Counted from the first letter of the stretch, positions 12,240 through 23,370 are shown. The stretch: DNA of 64,000 bases from Symbiodinium sp. CCMP2592 (GCA_905221615.1 CAJNDT010006010.1:22501-86500); one strand, 5' to 3'. A program made the numbers and translations. Notes: generated by a model not told the origin, from the sequence alone.

Positions 12240-13900
12240 TGACGTTGGGGTCCTCGCGGACGAGCTCCTTAGGTGAACATTGAGCAATGAGATTCCAAGG
12301 GCAGCCAACGCTGACGTGACATATCCCGACACCTATTGATTGCTTCTGGCGAAACATCTGAACATGTATTCATCTCATTTCATCTCGCAGCGGCCACAAG
12401 CCTCCAGCAAATGCACCAGCTTCGTGCAATGCCACACAAACCAGGTGTTTGAAGCCTTACACTGCCGGAAAGCTACATGTGCCGGCTTCGCACCGTCCGC
12501 GCCACTCTCCTTCTGCTGACGAAGTGTGGCCTCCATGCCTTTGTAACATCTGCTGCTAGATGTTCGCTCTTCTGACTGGGGACACAAGATAACTTCAACT
12601 GGGAGCGGCATTCCAGCGCAGAATGTTAACTTGCACGCCTGCCAGCCCCAAGAATATGAGAAGCAATATGCATTGTGCTCTACCGCTTGGGAATGCACAT
12701 CACTTTTGTCACCAAACTTGCTTTTGACACGACATGAATGTCCGTAAAGATGTACCAGTTCTACATTGAGTCGCACGGATTCAGCAGGCAGGCCTGCTGA
12801 TGCATGTCGAAGGCTGCATGGTACGGGATATGTTCGAGACGCAAGTGCACTCTCTGCCACAAGTAGGAAACGACGTCTTCAGTCTTTCATTGTGTCGGTC
12901 CGGGGTGCTTAACGTCATCTTGTCGAGAGCCTTGTAGAAGTCGTCGGTCTTGTTGCGAACATTCTCTACCTGAAGTTGGGCGAACAGTGTTTTGGATACG
13001 TAGCCCTGTTTTCGACCATCCCGACTATCAGGGGCGGTAGTGCCAACATTTGAAGCCTTTCATCTGTGGGCAGACAGTATTGAACTTAATGTCCTGTGCA
13101 AGCTAGGCCGATCTGGTGGCCAAATTCCTCTGCTACGCCCTATGTCCCTATGTCCCGTAAGTTCGGAGCAATTCGCACTGCAAATAATTTGGGGGGGCTT
13201 TGCTCTTCCTGTGTGGGCCCGAGGTGCCATCTGGTGAAGGTCAGTCTTCTTTTCGAGTTCCTTAACCGCCTGGGAGTGCATCCTGAGTTAGTCGTCAATC
13301 TCTCGAAACACCACCGTCCAACATTGCGCTTTCAGCAGGATGTTGCAGCTGTGTAAGTACACATTGCAGCTGAAACGTGTATCTGTGGGCGCAAGGACGT
13401 GCAAATTCACCTTTCAAAGGCCCAGAATCTGCTCTGCTTGATCCGCCTCGGCCTGGGCAGGGCGAGCTGTCACAGTGACGACAGCGGCTGACATTGGGCA
13501 TATAAAGGCGGCAAGGCGGTACCAACACCGTCACCGCGCGCGACATCCAGAAGGAAGATACGGTGATGAGCAAGTTTCCCAAGCATGCCAAAGTCTCGGT
13601 AGAATGGATACCGTGCCGATCTATAGAATCATGCAATTCCCACATTCTCATCCAAAATCGCTAAACTGTACAGCCCACGACCTAGCCCGACGGCCTTCGC
13701 AATGATGAAATCGTTCTGGGCCTTTTCGGCGACTTCCTGTGCCTTGTTCGATTTGTCTACCTGCAGCAGTGCGATGCAGGTGCCAACCAGCTCGGTCGGA
13801 ATGTGGCACAAGGAAAGAGCACCAGTTGCAGCTAAGCCACGGCTTCTTGCATCTCAGCCTCGGCGGCTTCGGCGTGCTCTGTGGCCTTCTCGGAGATACC
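12240..13900 (-). CDS. Candidate exons of a helical host protein (cluster A)
   Basis: Minus-strand exon-like segments, in transcription order. About 13900-13838 contains EKATEHAEAAEAEMQEA. About 13790-13655 contains DKSNKAQEVAEKAQNDF and AVGLGRGLYSLAILDEN. About 13471-13413 contains ARPAQAEADQAEQILGL. About 13000-12905 contains QVENVRNKTDDFYKALDKM. About 12276-12240 contains KELVREDPNVKAS. All are alanine/lysine/glutamate-rich and predicted helical or coiled coil. I do not recognise the family. Boundaries are approximate, and cluster A may belong to the same gene as clusters B-E. Confidence 0.5.
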
Positions 13901-15041
13901 ACCCTGTCAGAGTTCAGGGATCACATGTCTATGAATTGAATGCTGCGCAAACAAAGGCGGTGTCAGTGAGTGCCGGATGAACGCCTTTCCAGGTTGCGCG
14001 CGTGGGGGCAAAGCAATCGCCACGACCAAGTGAACACAACCGATACGAAAGAATGTTCGTTTGGAGTTCAAACCTGCAAGACGTACAAAAGAAGACTACG
14101 AAGATGCAGCTGGCTTGAACAGACGCATGAGCCCGATTATCTTCCGAGTCCACGTGACACCGGGAAGTCGGATTGCTTATCAGCGGCCCTCCGACAAGCT
14201 GCTTCTACGACGGACAAGAAGACAAAGCGCACCTGGTCCTCCAACAAAACGCAACCGTACATTAGAGTTGAAAAAGCGCCATGCAGAAACAGCCGTGCAC
14301 AAGCTCAAGCCAAGCTCAGTGCACAGAGACAACAGATGCAAAACCACGTTGTCATTACGAGTTACATCGGCTTCAAGCAACCAACATAACAATCCCCTAC
14401 CCAGAACTACGAAAGAGCTTCAGTCTGAGTAATTACACGTACTTAGCCAGAGAACTCAGTTAAAGATAAGAACTCATCATCAACCGTGTCAGAGAAAACA
14501 GACTGACACGCAAGTTCTTGGGAACGAGGACGTCTTGACTGCATGAGCAGACCACCCGTGCAGTCAGTTCATCGCTTGCGGGTTGCTGTAATGTAAAGCA
14601 CATAATCAACCCGTTTCGACTTCTGCATCCATACCGGGAACCACTCAGGTCGGACCTTTCCGTGGGTGCACCGTGCCAAAAGTGACATGATCCAGCTCTC
14701 GCCGCACCCCATGCGATGAACATGGCATTGTCCGAAGCATGACGAGGATGAGGCGAGACGATCCGAGGCCCTGGCTTGAGTCTCTAGAGATATGGAAATA
14801 CTACCTGGCTCCACGCTCCATAACAGCGAGACAAGCGGGATCCTCAAGACAGAAACTGTTGCAATGCAAGAAATGACACACCTTAAGCTCATGCAACCAA
14901 AAATGCAGATCATGGACATGGACCTTGGGAGGTTGTTGGCCTCATGAAAACTGCGCCAGGAGCGGCATTCGACAAAAGTGTGATCATCAAATGATCCGTG
15001 CACCACCAGGAGAAGCAAACACAACACATGACGACCGTGTG
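13901..15041. other. Unresolved, probably intronic
   Basis: Several overlapping open frames exist on both strands, the longest about 150 codons. None has convincing protein character, and the flanking exon clusters are on the minus strand. Read as intron. Confidence 0.35.
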
Positions 15042-17652
15042 GCCGATGTACTGTCCCAACGTTGCCTTCGCTGCTTTCTCGGCAGTCAAGGCTTCGGCCT
15101 GCTACAACGGAAGGATAAATTTGCGAGGCTCTTTAGGCTCGCAGTGGAGCGAAACGGCACATCTTTCGCTGTGGTAAAGAGATCAATCCCCATGTATGCT
15201 CTCGGGTCCCGGGCCGCCACCCCCCCCCCCCCCCCATGGTATCCCCCCCCCCCCCAACCCCCTGCCGCCCTGCTGCTGCACGCCCACCCGCCCTGCCCGC
15301 CCCGCCGCCCCCGGCCCGCACCTTGCCTGCCCCTTGACCTTGTGCGCGGATCGGGAGTGTCGCACTATGCCCTGCCGTGTGCGGAAAGCGGCATCTGACG
15401 TGAATTGCAATGCTGAATTATGAGGGTTGTATTGCGATGGTGATGGTGGCAGATCTTCTTTTGAAGGTATCAATGATGAACATGACGACGACAAGGATGA
15501 TGTTGAGCATGGTATGATCGTCGACTCATGTCCCGGTCTAGAGCAGCACAACATCATGAGCAGTATCACCGGTGCCACAACAAGAGGGAAGACAAGGAGT
15601 AACACATAAGAACGTCGTGGCAAAAAGAGTACCACCACAGGCCCCACACCACAGGGGGGGCGGGGGGGAAGGGGGGAGGATACCATGGGGTGGGGGGGGG
15701 AGGGGGGGTGTGGCAGCCCTGCATCATGTATAGGCATGCAAGCTCGCACTGGTGCAACCGCCCATGCTTCGACGCAACCAACGATCGCAAGCAGCCCGGA
15801 CTTCCGTATCAAACATGGGCTACCGACTAGTTCTTCAGATCCGCTGTCAGGCTCATAGCAGTACTGTGCAATTTCACCTGGAAGCGATTTTTTCTGAATT
15901 CGTTGGAAGATGTAGCGCGATCTCTGAAGCTCTCTGGCGACACTGCCGAGCATATGCCTTGTCCTTCTTTGTTTCCAACTCTTCTCTGAGATTGTCCAAC
16001 CTTTGATCACAAGACATCACAAGGCTCGAAGGTTGGGGCTACGAGCTTGGTACATAAATCATTGATCGAGGCCGAGGATGTACATAGGAATGCAGTTTGT
16101 AGATGGAGCCGTGGCATTACTCGGGTTTTGTTGAAAGGACCGGTAGTGGCATCCGCGCTCTCTTCGCAGCACCATCCAACCGAAGATGATAGCATTCGCA
16201 TGCATTCGCTGAAGTGGAACTCCAAGGCATGTGGCTGGATCAAATCTAAAGGAAAGGCGATCAAGCCCGATCCCAAATCTCATGGCAATTCGGAAGTGAT
16301 TCAAGCGTGTCATGCACCAGCACCCTCCACCCACCACCTACCACCAACGAGCCCATCCTGGACGACATCTGACAGGTTTAACCAACAGGCCAAGGCACGC
16401 TTCGTTAGCTTTAATCTTGTCGTCGACCAGGTCTTGTATTTTCTGAGGCAGGCGGGTCACTTCGTGTGAGCTTACCCAGCAGGTTTCAAGCTTGAGACAC
16501 CCCAGCGAATCCTTGCTGAAGCCGGCGAACTTACGAACACGATTTGAAGGAGTGCGTCTCGAAACACACACGCCCGAAATGCCAGGATTTAGGAGAGCTT
16601 CGACTTCCTGGCGCCAACATAACTTGATGTGTTGTTGGATCCTAAATACCAAGCACAACACCGGCCGCTAGAGCTTTCCACAACATTCCGGGGCCATCTT
16701 CGACCGCTGCAAGCAACTCCCCAGCCGTTACCCGGTACACAGCCGCCAAGTCCTTGTTCACCTCTTTCATGAACTCCCGATACCTCAGCAGTGTTCCGGC
16801 TTGCACAAAGCTCTGTCACGATCGTTGCCCGAGTCCCGAACTGGGCTTCCTTGCTCGTAAGATCCGCCTCTTTGTCCTGGGCGCAGGAATGCTACAACCA
16901 ACGAGCTCGGCCCACAATCATTGTTGTGAATCTGTTTTTGGAGTTTGCGTGGCTTCTTGTTTGCATCCCCGAAACGGCCCCCTCCATTCTTCTCGGATGC
17001 TTGTTTTGTCCATCCTTCTCCAAGCGCCCAAACCCTCGATGGCACGGGTCTCCAACCTCTCCGTAGTCCACTGAATCTGGGCTCGAATCTCTGCCCGCTG
17101 TCAAATCTCTTGCCAGTATTGATGGGCCAATTGCACCTGACATGCCTTGGTGTTAACGTTCCTGTTAAAACCCCAGATTTGCTTGACAATTCTTGTTGCT
17201 GCTGCCATGTGTCAAACAGAGCAGACAAGTCTTTGCACGTGTTCGAATCTCCCCCTTGAGGGGTTGTCCAGTGTCGACCCCTCTTCAGACGCTTCAGACC
17301 GCTACATGCTCCGACATATGCCATTTGTCTGTGTACTGTACGGACGTGCAAGCAGCTATTCGGGTGAACACAGATAGTGAGTGCCAACACCATCACCATC
17401 ACAAGGAGCAGTACCAACAACCGTGTCTCACACTTTAAAGTACTTTAAAGGCGAGGTGATGATCAAAAACTGAAATCACTCCCGCGTTGCCTATGCAAAA
17501 AACAGCAAAAATCTCAAGCTGACATAGACTTGCCCGCAACATTTTACGTCTTGCTTTGCAAGAGCTGCAGCCAAACGGCCTTGACCTCCTGCAGTGCCGC
17601 TGTAAGGGCTTGGTCTGCCTTGCCTTCGTCGAGGACGGCCTGTGAATGCGCA
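15042..17652 (-). CDS. Candidate exons of a helical host protein (cluster B)
   Basis: Minus-strand segments in transcription order. About 17652-17548 contains AVLDEGKADQALTAALQEVK. About 17096-16960 contains QWTTERLETRAIEGLGAW and MDKTSIREEW. About 16890-16818 contains QDKEADLTSKEAQFGTRA. 16801-16663 contains YREFMKEVNKDLAAVYRV and GELLAAVEDGPGMLWKALAA. About 16470-16373 contains PQKIQDLVDDKIKANEACLG. About 16005-15905 contains RLDNLREELETKKDKAYARQ. About 15106-15042 contains QAEALTAEKAAKATLGQY. The peptides are strongly helical with heptad-like spacing. The 16801-16663 segment is the clearest single exon. The family is unknown to me. Confidence 0.55.
15219..15262. repeat. Poly-C tract, left arm of an inverted pair
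   Basis: Two long C runs flank ATGGTAT. The complement of this arrangement recurs at 15650-15712, about 390 bp away. Strong G-quadruplex potential on the minus strand. Confidence 0.85.
15650..15712. repeat. Poly-G tract, right arm of an inverted pair
   Basis: G runs flank GGATACCATGGGG, complementary to the motif in the C tract at 15219-15262. Strong G-quadruplex potential on the plus strand. Confidence 0.85.
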
Positions 17653-18644
17653 GAACGGAAGGGCTCGAGCTAGGGCTAGGCACCAAGCGCCTGTGCGAAA
17701 TCAGGCAGTAGAGAATAGCATAGGCCAGAAGGCGAAGCACTCTCATCAGACGTCGGCGGCGGTGTCTCGGATTCCGCTCCGACGGGGCAGTGCTGCATGA
17801 TGCAGAAAACTGGACACATGTCTGTCTGGGAATGAGCGGATGCCACTTCAAGTTGGACAAGGGAGCAGGCCTGGTCACCCCGAAGGACAGCCAGAACGTC
17901 AACATCAGACATGCAGCGCCGAGATGTTTTCCCACCGGAAGAGGCTACTGAAGTCGAAGTCATGTGCTTCTTAAGTACGTCGTACAACGACTTTCGCAGC
18001 AAAAGCAACCGAGCCGATTCTCCCATTCGGTTCGATATGCACATCAGGTAAGGCAAAAAGACAACGTGTAGGTGCATACAGTGCTTATGGAAGAGTAGTT
18101 GGTGCATGTTTGAAGGGTGTTCAAATCATGTTGCACCTTAATGAAACAAGCCGGGCAACAGTACCAACTGGTGCACTCTAGCCATGGTTTATGACAACAG
18201 AGAAAATGGCAACATGAACTGCAACCATGAAAAGAAATAGTACCAAACAGACGATGAGATCAGCTAGCAGCTGCTTACTCGCTATTCACCCCCTGAGCAG
18301 GTGGCACCGGCACATGCAACTCAACAGCTAGGCAAGCCTGAAATAGCTTCTACAACCGATACGGATACAGCTTCCTCCTCCTACTTGTTCCTTATTCGCG
18401 TTGCCCATAACCAAGTAAGTATGGAATTACATTGGATGTGCCATTGCATTTGCGCGCTTTGCTGTAGGAGTCGGGCCCTGGGTGTGCGCTGACCGCGTGT
18501 GTCGTGACCTCTTTTCTCTCTCCTTCGATGTCTCTCTCGCTCGCTCTTTCTCTCTCTGCTTTCTTTAAGCAAGCTCTGTCTCTCGCGCATAGGGCATGGA
18601 AGTTCTGGGTTCGCTGCACTCCATATAATATATTCGTTGGCTTT

Positions 18645-19172
18645 GAAATTTCTCCCGTCCTGCCTGCTCGGCCTCCGTCTTCTTCTTTTGGGCTTCGTCC
18701 CTTCCAGCACGATCTTGCATCGCTTGAGGCACTGCTTCGATGTCGCGAAGGCTATGTGCTGCATGTCATAAAAGCTGGCAGCCCCGAGCATTACTATGCA
18801 GTACTGCGCAGGAGGAATGCTCCGAACTCTTCTCTTGGCGGGCTGCACCTTCGAACTTCTGACTCCATCACCCCACACACAAACACAAACCATCCTGCCA
18901 CCACTGGCTAAGCCACAGCCACAAGCAGGCGGCACCAGCAGAAGCATCATGCAACACCACTGGAAGCCCATCGCCTTTTCGCTGCAGCTTCCTCCATTGC
19001 CTTGCTGCTGGCGGCCTGGAGCTCCGAAGCCTCAGACGCCTCAAAGGGGCCAAGAGGCTCACGGAGACGGGTCGGTCTGATTGGCCTGCTAGGCATCATT
19101 AGGCATTGAACAATCCTAGAAGAGTCTTGAGACTGACTTGGCTTTGGTGGCCTCAGGAACCTCCTGCACGCT
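18645..19172 (-). CDS. Candidate exons of a helical host protein (cluster C)
   Basis: Minus-strand segments in transcription order. About 19172-19126 contains VQEVPEATKAKSVSR. About 19074-18966 contains EPLGPFEASEASELQAASSK then AMEEAAAKRR. About 18768-18645 contains SLRDIEAVPQAMQDRAGRDE and QKKKTEAEQAGREKF. The composition matches clusters A, B and the split exon at 19250-19317, which supports one long coiled-coil gene. A CT-rich tract follows at about 18505-18585. Confidence 0.5.
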
Positions 19173-19249
19173 TAGTAAATATCTGCACCGCATTCGGTGA
19201 GGATACTGCCTGCGGTCCCTGTTGTTCCCAATTGACATGCTGCTGTCTA

Positions 19250-19317
19250 TTGCTGTCTCAAAAACGTGCCGGTACTCAGCTTTGCAGACTGCTTGCGCAA
19301 CATTGACTTCCGGATTC
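19250..19317 (-). pseudogene. Downstream half of the host exon split by the copia element
   Basis: Translates as NPEVNVAQAVCKAEYRHVFE on the minus strand. It abuts the LTR directly through the target duplication GATTC (19313-19317). Its frame continues exactly from the peptide ending KARNYQN at 47354-47450 once the whole 19318-47353 element and one GATTC are removed. On this chromosome the exon is interrupted by 28 kb. Unless the element is spliced out, the encoded protein is truncated here. Confidence 0.7.
19313..19317. repeat. Left target-site duplication of the copia element (GATTC)
   Basis: GATTC directly precedes the LTR start (TGCAG) and is repeated directly after the other LTR at 47354-47358. 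Five bp is the normal Ty1/copia duplication length. Confidence 0.92.
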
Positions 19318-19583
19318 TGCAGTAGCGGAGGCGCTAGCTGCACTGGCAGATAAGATAGATCACACGAACCGGTCCAGCACAAAGCGTTGAATGGGCTCAG
19401 CAATGGTGTTAGATCTCAAGAGAAGCCCTCTTAGAGCTTGGATGTGCACAAAGACGCGCGGAGGTCTTTTCTCGTGCCTATGGCTGCTCACAGGCGTGAA
19501 GGCTCAAAAGGGGCCCCTAGCTGAAAGCCAAAACGCGGCATCAAGATACAATGCAACAACCACAGGAGGCTACGACTGTTGCA
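19318..19583 (-). repeat. 3' LTR of the copia element (266 bp)
   Basis: Starts TGCAGTAGC and ends CTGTTGCA. Identical to 47096-47353 except for an 8-bp length difference (AGGGGCCCCTAGCTG here, AGGGCTG there) and one C/T change. The pol stop codon lies inside it, at its inner edge (19570). Confidence 0.95.
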
Positions 19584-20199
19584 CCAGTCCAAAAACTTTC
19601 TTGGATCTTGATGCCTTGGATGTGTACTGTTTCAGCTGGCTGACAGCATCTAGGCCCTGTTGCTTAGCTCGCTTGGCAGAAACAACAAACTGAGGGTTGA
19701 ACCTCAACATCCAAATGCCAGTGCGTAGAAACTGTACAAAGCTCTTTCGACACTCTGGCGAACGTTTGGTCAAAGCATCCGACAGGTTGAAGTCACTGGC
19801 CAACCAAATCAGCTTGGTATGAACTCGGTTCATGCCCTCCTTGAGCTGATGACCTTGAATGGCCGCACGAGCATTGGATAACCCAAGGTCAGGTCCTTCG
19901 TGACGCATCACTGCGTCGTAACCTCCCTTGGAGTCGGTGCCCAGGATTCCTGGCACCACTGCTGCAGCTCGTTCTGCAGTCCGAAGAAAATTGTGCCCTC
20001 GATCCACCGTGGCACTGTTGAGCTCTGCCCAAGTGAGTCTGGCCTTGAAGTTCAGATCCTCCGACTCAACCATCGCTTGCACCTCCGCATCGGTTGACCC
20101 GATAGCCACTCGCTGCAGTTTCCAAGTCTTCCAATTCAGGAGGACAAGAGGTCCTGGCTCACCGCGGCCATGGCCTGGTCCTCCGAGGAATGTCAGGAG
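19570..20199 (-). CDS. Copia pol, C-terminal part: remainder of RNase H and tail
   Basis: Continues the polyprotein on the far side of the giant insertion. Visible motifs are STDAEVQAMVESED (conserved acidic residues of the copia RNase H), LGTDSKGGYDAV and ASDFNLSDALTK, the last being the usual copia RNase H ending (DxLTK). It ends FGLVQQS with a stop inside the LTR. Its first residues after the boundary are LTFLGGPGHG, which follow in frame from STGGL at 39945 once the insert and one AG are removed. The first catalytic Asp of RNase H (LGDQAH) is on the other side, so this fragment cannot form an active domain alone. Confidence 0.88.
   Translation of the reverse strand, partial: LLTFLGGPGHGRGEPGPLVLLNWKTWKLQRVAIGSTDAEVQAMVESEDLNFKARLTWAELNSATVDRGHNFLRTAERAAAVVPGILGTDSKGGYDAVMRHEGPDLGLSNARAAIQGHQLKEGMNRVHTKLIWLASDFNLSDALTKRSPECRKSFVQFLRTGIWMLRFNPQFVVSAKRAKQQGLDAVSQLKQYTSKASRSKKVFGLVQQS
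20198..20199. repeat. Left 2-bp target duplication (AG) of the nested DNA transposon
   Basis: AG immediately before CCAAGAAAGG, matched by AG immediately after CCTTTCTTGG at 39943-39944. Deleting one copy with the insert restores the copia reading frame, which supports a true 2-bp duplication. Confidence 0.75.
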
Positions 20200-20222
20200 C
20201 CAAGAAAGGTCAGTCGACGTCA
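20200..20222 (+). repeat. Left terminal inverted repeat of the giant transposon
   Basis: Reads CCAAGAAAGG, then TCAGTCGACGTCA. It differs from the complement of the right end at positions 11, 13 and 20. A subterminal TATAGAGCGCATTTT follows about 48 bp from the tip. Confidence 0.88.
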
Positions 20223-20296
20223 AGGGGCGCACTTAAGGGGCGCCCTTATAGAGCGCATTTTGGCTAAAAGGCGGAACCAATATATATCAATTTCGT

Positions 20297-20425
20297 TTGT
20301 TTCCGTTTCGACAGATGTTTTTTGGCGATCGACTCGTATATTTCCAGACTGCATGCAGGTAGTTCTGTTGTCAACTTCGTTTTTTTCCGTTTCGACAGAT
20401 GTTTTTTGGCGATCGTCTCGGATTT
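20297..20425. repeat. Subterminal direct repeat near the left end
   Basis: A segment with CCGTTTCGACAGATG followed by TTTTTTGGCGATCG occurs twice (about 20306-20335 and 20388-20417). Repeats of this kind near a tip are candidate transposase-binding sites. Confidence 0.75.
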
Positions 20426-20576
20426 CGACGGACTGGCATGCATGCACGTCAGTTTTTCTGCTGCTCGTGAGATGCACAGACGCGACGTACCGTAGAATTT
20501 CGGCTCGAATATAATCGTTTAAACAGCACGCATGAAGCAGCAGCCCGAAACCTGAAACGGTTTTTTTTTTACAGTG

Positions 20577-20658
20577 GCACTCATGACGGCATTCATGTCT
20601 TTTCGCAATGCACTCATGACGGCATTCATGTCTTTTCGCAATGCACTCATGACGGCTC
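20577..20658. repeat. 33-bp tandem repeat, 2.5 copies
   Basis: The unit begins GCACTCATGACGGC, contains ATTCATGTCTTTTCGC, and starts at 20577, 20610 and 20643. It follows a T-rich run. Confidence 0.9.
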
Positions 20659-20797
20659 TGGCCTCAGATGCGTTTTGTTATAATGCATGCATGGACCCGC
20701 TGCAGTTTCACCATGGTTTTGAATCTGTTAATGTCCACGACTGCTATATATAGCCATTTGGCGCCAGGTGCAGCTAGGACCAAAGCCTATAGTTAAA

Positions 20798-21010
20798 ATG
20801 GATGGGACGGATCGGAGCCGCTCGCCCGCAGGATCGTGGGAATGGCGGTGGGCGTGGAAGAAGACAGGCGATGTTTGGTGGTGGAAGTGGTTCAAGGCTA
20901 GCAAAGAATGGCTAGAAGAGAAGGCCAAGACGAAGCAGAATGAAGACCAGCCTGCTGCTACATCCCCGGCATCATCGCCCCGAAAGCGCAAGAGATCCCG
21001 GACTCCATGA
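20798..21010 (+). CDS. Tryptophan-rich 70-aa ORF in the transposon
   Basis: Begins MDGTDRSRSPAGSWEW, has a cluster of tryptophans (WEWRWAWKK and WWWKWFK) in residues 14-35, and ends with a basic SSPRKRKRSRTP tail that looks like a nuclear localisation signal. It is the first plausible gene inside the left end. Family unknown. It could be a complete small protein or a first exon. Confidence 0.4.
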   Translation: MDGTDRSRSPAGSWEWRWAWKKTGDVWWWKWFKASKEWLEEKAKTKQNEDQPAATSPASSPRKRKRSRTP

Positions 21011-21449
21011 GCTAGATGGCTGTCATGAGCCAGGAGCATGCACATTAATTCGATTGCAATGCATTTTGCGGCTGGTGACGTACTGGCTGCCGGTTAAGAG
21101 GCCACCGGCTCCTGATCTTCAACTTAAGATCTCGAGGGCCGCCCTGGATCTATCGGATCATTTGTGCTCGCTCAAAAATGCCTGCGAGTCCAAGTATTCT
21201 AGGCATTTTCACGACCCTGACCGATTTAATTCCAACATGCTGGTCCCAGGTGAGCGATGAAAAGAAGCTACACGAGACGCGAGGATACGGAAGGTGCTCC
21301 CCGCCCCCAGCACGCATGCATGCATGCAGGGTTTGGGATTTGAGGGATCGAGCTGCATGCATGTCGCACGCATGCATCCTGTGTGTTTTTTCGCAGAGTT
21401 TTTTGGCTCGTGCATACATTAGATAATATACTATATACGCATCCATGCA

Positions 21450-21483
<34 letters not shown>

Positions 21484-21496
21484 TGATCCATCGAAG

Positions 21497-22162
21497 ATGG
21501 CTGCCCGGCGAGTTTTTTTAAAGTCTCAGCGACAAGAGCGGAGTGAGTTTGTGTGCGGGAAACTGAAGATGCTCTTTGACGATGAGCACATAGAGCTTGT
21601 GGGCAAAACAGGAGAAATGTTCCCACGCGGCTCTTTTCAGAAGCCTCAGCTTCGTGCGGCTTTTCGTTTCACAGCAGAATGCAGTGGACGATTTTTCACG
21701 ACCCGCCTTTGTAAACTCGTTGTTCGGAAGCTGCTGAATTTGCTGCAGATCGTTCCGATTCTGGCACCTGGGCAATCTTTCGCCAACTGGACCGATTGTC
21801 AGTCGAAACGACTGAAGTACATGGTTGCGAGGGCCAAGAGGAGCATAGCAGTGGACTTTGAATCGCCGCAGCCCGATGCAGCTCGTTTGCCTTCTGCAGC
21901 CATGGATTGCCTTGAGACGCAAGTGTACGATCCGACTCCTGCTGCTTCGTTGCAAAAAATGTATTATATATATATATGTAGTATGTCCATGCAGACACAC
22001 AGTTTTTCACGCATCCATGTTCAGGAACGGACGAGCGACATGTGTCCCGAGGACGCTATTGCTTTCAAAGGAGCTGTGCCGAGTATGATCTTAAATTGCA
22101 GAGGACGAAGAATGGACCCCATTGCAGTGGCGACAGTCATTGATGGACTGCTTCATTTATAA
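21497..22162 (+). CDS. 221-aa ORF of unknown function in the transposon
   Basis: The start ATG (MAARRVFLKSQRQERSEF) follows a TATA-rich run. Residues 1-150 look protein-like, with basic and hydrophobic alternation (for example FFTTRLCKLVVRKLLNLLQ). A TATATA-rich segment at about 21960-22020 translates to low-complexity YYIYIC and is probably an in-frame intron, after which PEDAIAFKGAVPSMILNCRG continues to the stop. I do not recognise a domain. Confidence 0.5.
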   Translation: MAARRVFLKSQRQERSEFVCGKLKMLFDDEHIELVGKTGEMFPRGSFQKPQLRAAFRFTAECSGRFFTTRLCKLVVRKLLNLLQIVPILAPGQSFANWTDCQSKRLKYMVARAKRSIAVDFESPQPDAARLPSAAMDCLETQVYDPTPAASLQKMYYIYICSMSMQTHSFSRIHVQERTSDMCPEDAIAFKGAVPSMILNCRGRRMDPIAVATVIDGLLHL

Positions 22163-22229
22163 ACCGATCGGATCCAAGCATGCATGCACGCATGGTTTAT
22201 AACTATACTTTGCACGCATGCATATTATA

Positions 22230-23370
22230 GGACCATTTGGGATGGACAGCAGAAGAAGCCGAAGAGTGGTTGGAGGCCTTCGAAGACAAAGGGGGCAGAT
22301 TAATTTTTATAAGACATGCATGTGAGCGATGCTCAGGAGTGGCAGCCCCGTGGTTGGGATGCTGACGAAGTAGACACCTTGTTGAAGGTCTTCTGGCCGC
22401 AATGTAGGATGTTTGAGCATTAATAAGCATGAGGGCTATCTATTGAATATATGTGATGCTGAGGAGATGGACGATGAAACCGAGGATTGTGGGCAGTTCG
22501 TATTCTGGTAAGAATGCACATAGAAGCATGCCAGTGGTGGAGGAATTATTGCGACCAAAAAAGAAGGCCTGCCGAAAATTGGGTCGCTTCATGTTTTCTG
22601 TATAGGGCCTGTAGTATCGTCCTGGGCCAGGATCAAAAGTTGGCCAGCAGTCTGTCACAGCCCGAGGTCCAAAAAACTGTGTTTCTTAAGATTCTTTTGG
22701 GATCTTCCAAGGTACGAGGATGTGCCGAAGCCATCTTTGGAAACGAAGCCACGTGTCACCCCCATGGCTCAGAAGCAGCTCAAGTTGGCCAAGAAGCTGG
22801 AGGTTAGAGAACAGTGTACACGCATGGCACGCATGTCATTGGCAGCATTTAAAATGCATTCATGTATCACGCATGCACTCATGCATGCATATACAGGGAC
22901 ATTCATGTATCACGCACTCCTGCATGCATCCCACGCAAGCTAGCCATTCATTCCTGCAGGCCGAGAAAAATCGTGAGTGCTCAAAGAACAAGAAGACTCC
23001 CGCTGCTAAGAGCTCTGCAGCGAAGAAGCCCAAGCCGCCCTCGAAGGCTAAGCCGAGCAAGGCCCCGAGCAAGAAAGGCAAGGTTGAAAAGCCGACGAAG
23101 GGCCAAGAGAAGGCAAAAAGGGGTCAGAGTCACTACGGCCGAGCCTACGATGAGTATAAAGCCCGCTTTAGGCCCGGTGCTTGGAAGGTTTACAGTATAG
23201 ATATTATATATTCACTCGTCCCTTCTAAGGCACGAGTTCGCCTGCGACCCGATGGGCAAGGTCTTCAGGGACGAGTTGTCCAAGAGTTGGCTGCAAAGCC
23301 AGGAAAGGTACGATGTGGTTTCGAAGATGAGTGCCAGCGAGAGATCCAAGAGACGGCTGACTTTGTAAGT
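22230..23370 (+). CDS. Multi-exon lysine/proline-rich gene in the transposon
   Basis: Exon-like pieces on the plus strand: about 22235-22300 (GWTAEEAEEWLEAFEDKGG), about 22330-22405 (EWQPRGWDADEVDTLLKVFW), about 22450-22505 (DAEEMDDETEDCGQFVFW), about 22710-22805 (MAQKQLKLAKKLE) and about 22960-23195 (SSAAKKPKPPSKAKPSKAP then RAYDEYKARFRPGAWK). The first two pieces repeat a pattern of W followed by an acidic helix and LxxF. Between them lie GCATGC-rich, TATA-rich segments read as introns. The basic KPKPPSKAK region resembles disordered nuclear or DNA-binding tails. Function unknown, exon borders approximate. Confidence 0.45.

Noticed and set aside
15183-16010. 275-codon minus-strand frame
   Set aside because: Passes through the poly-C/poly-G tracts as poly-proline and poly-glycine. 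Only the short RLDNLREELETKKDKAY part, in a different frame, looks coding.
20197-20240. Apparent start of an independent RNase H gene near 20232
   Set aside because: The apparent start codon lies in the transposon terminal repeat. The real frame is the continuation of copia pol interrupted by the insert.
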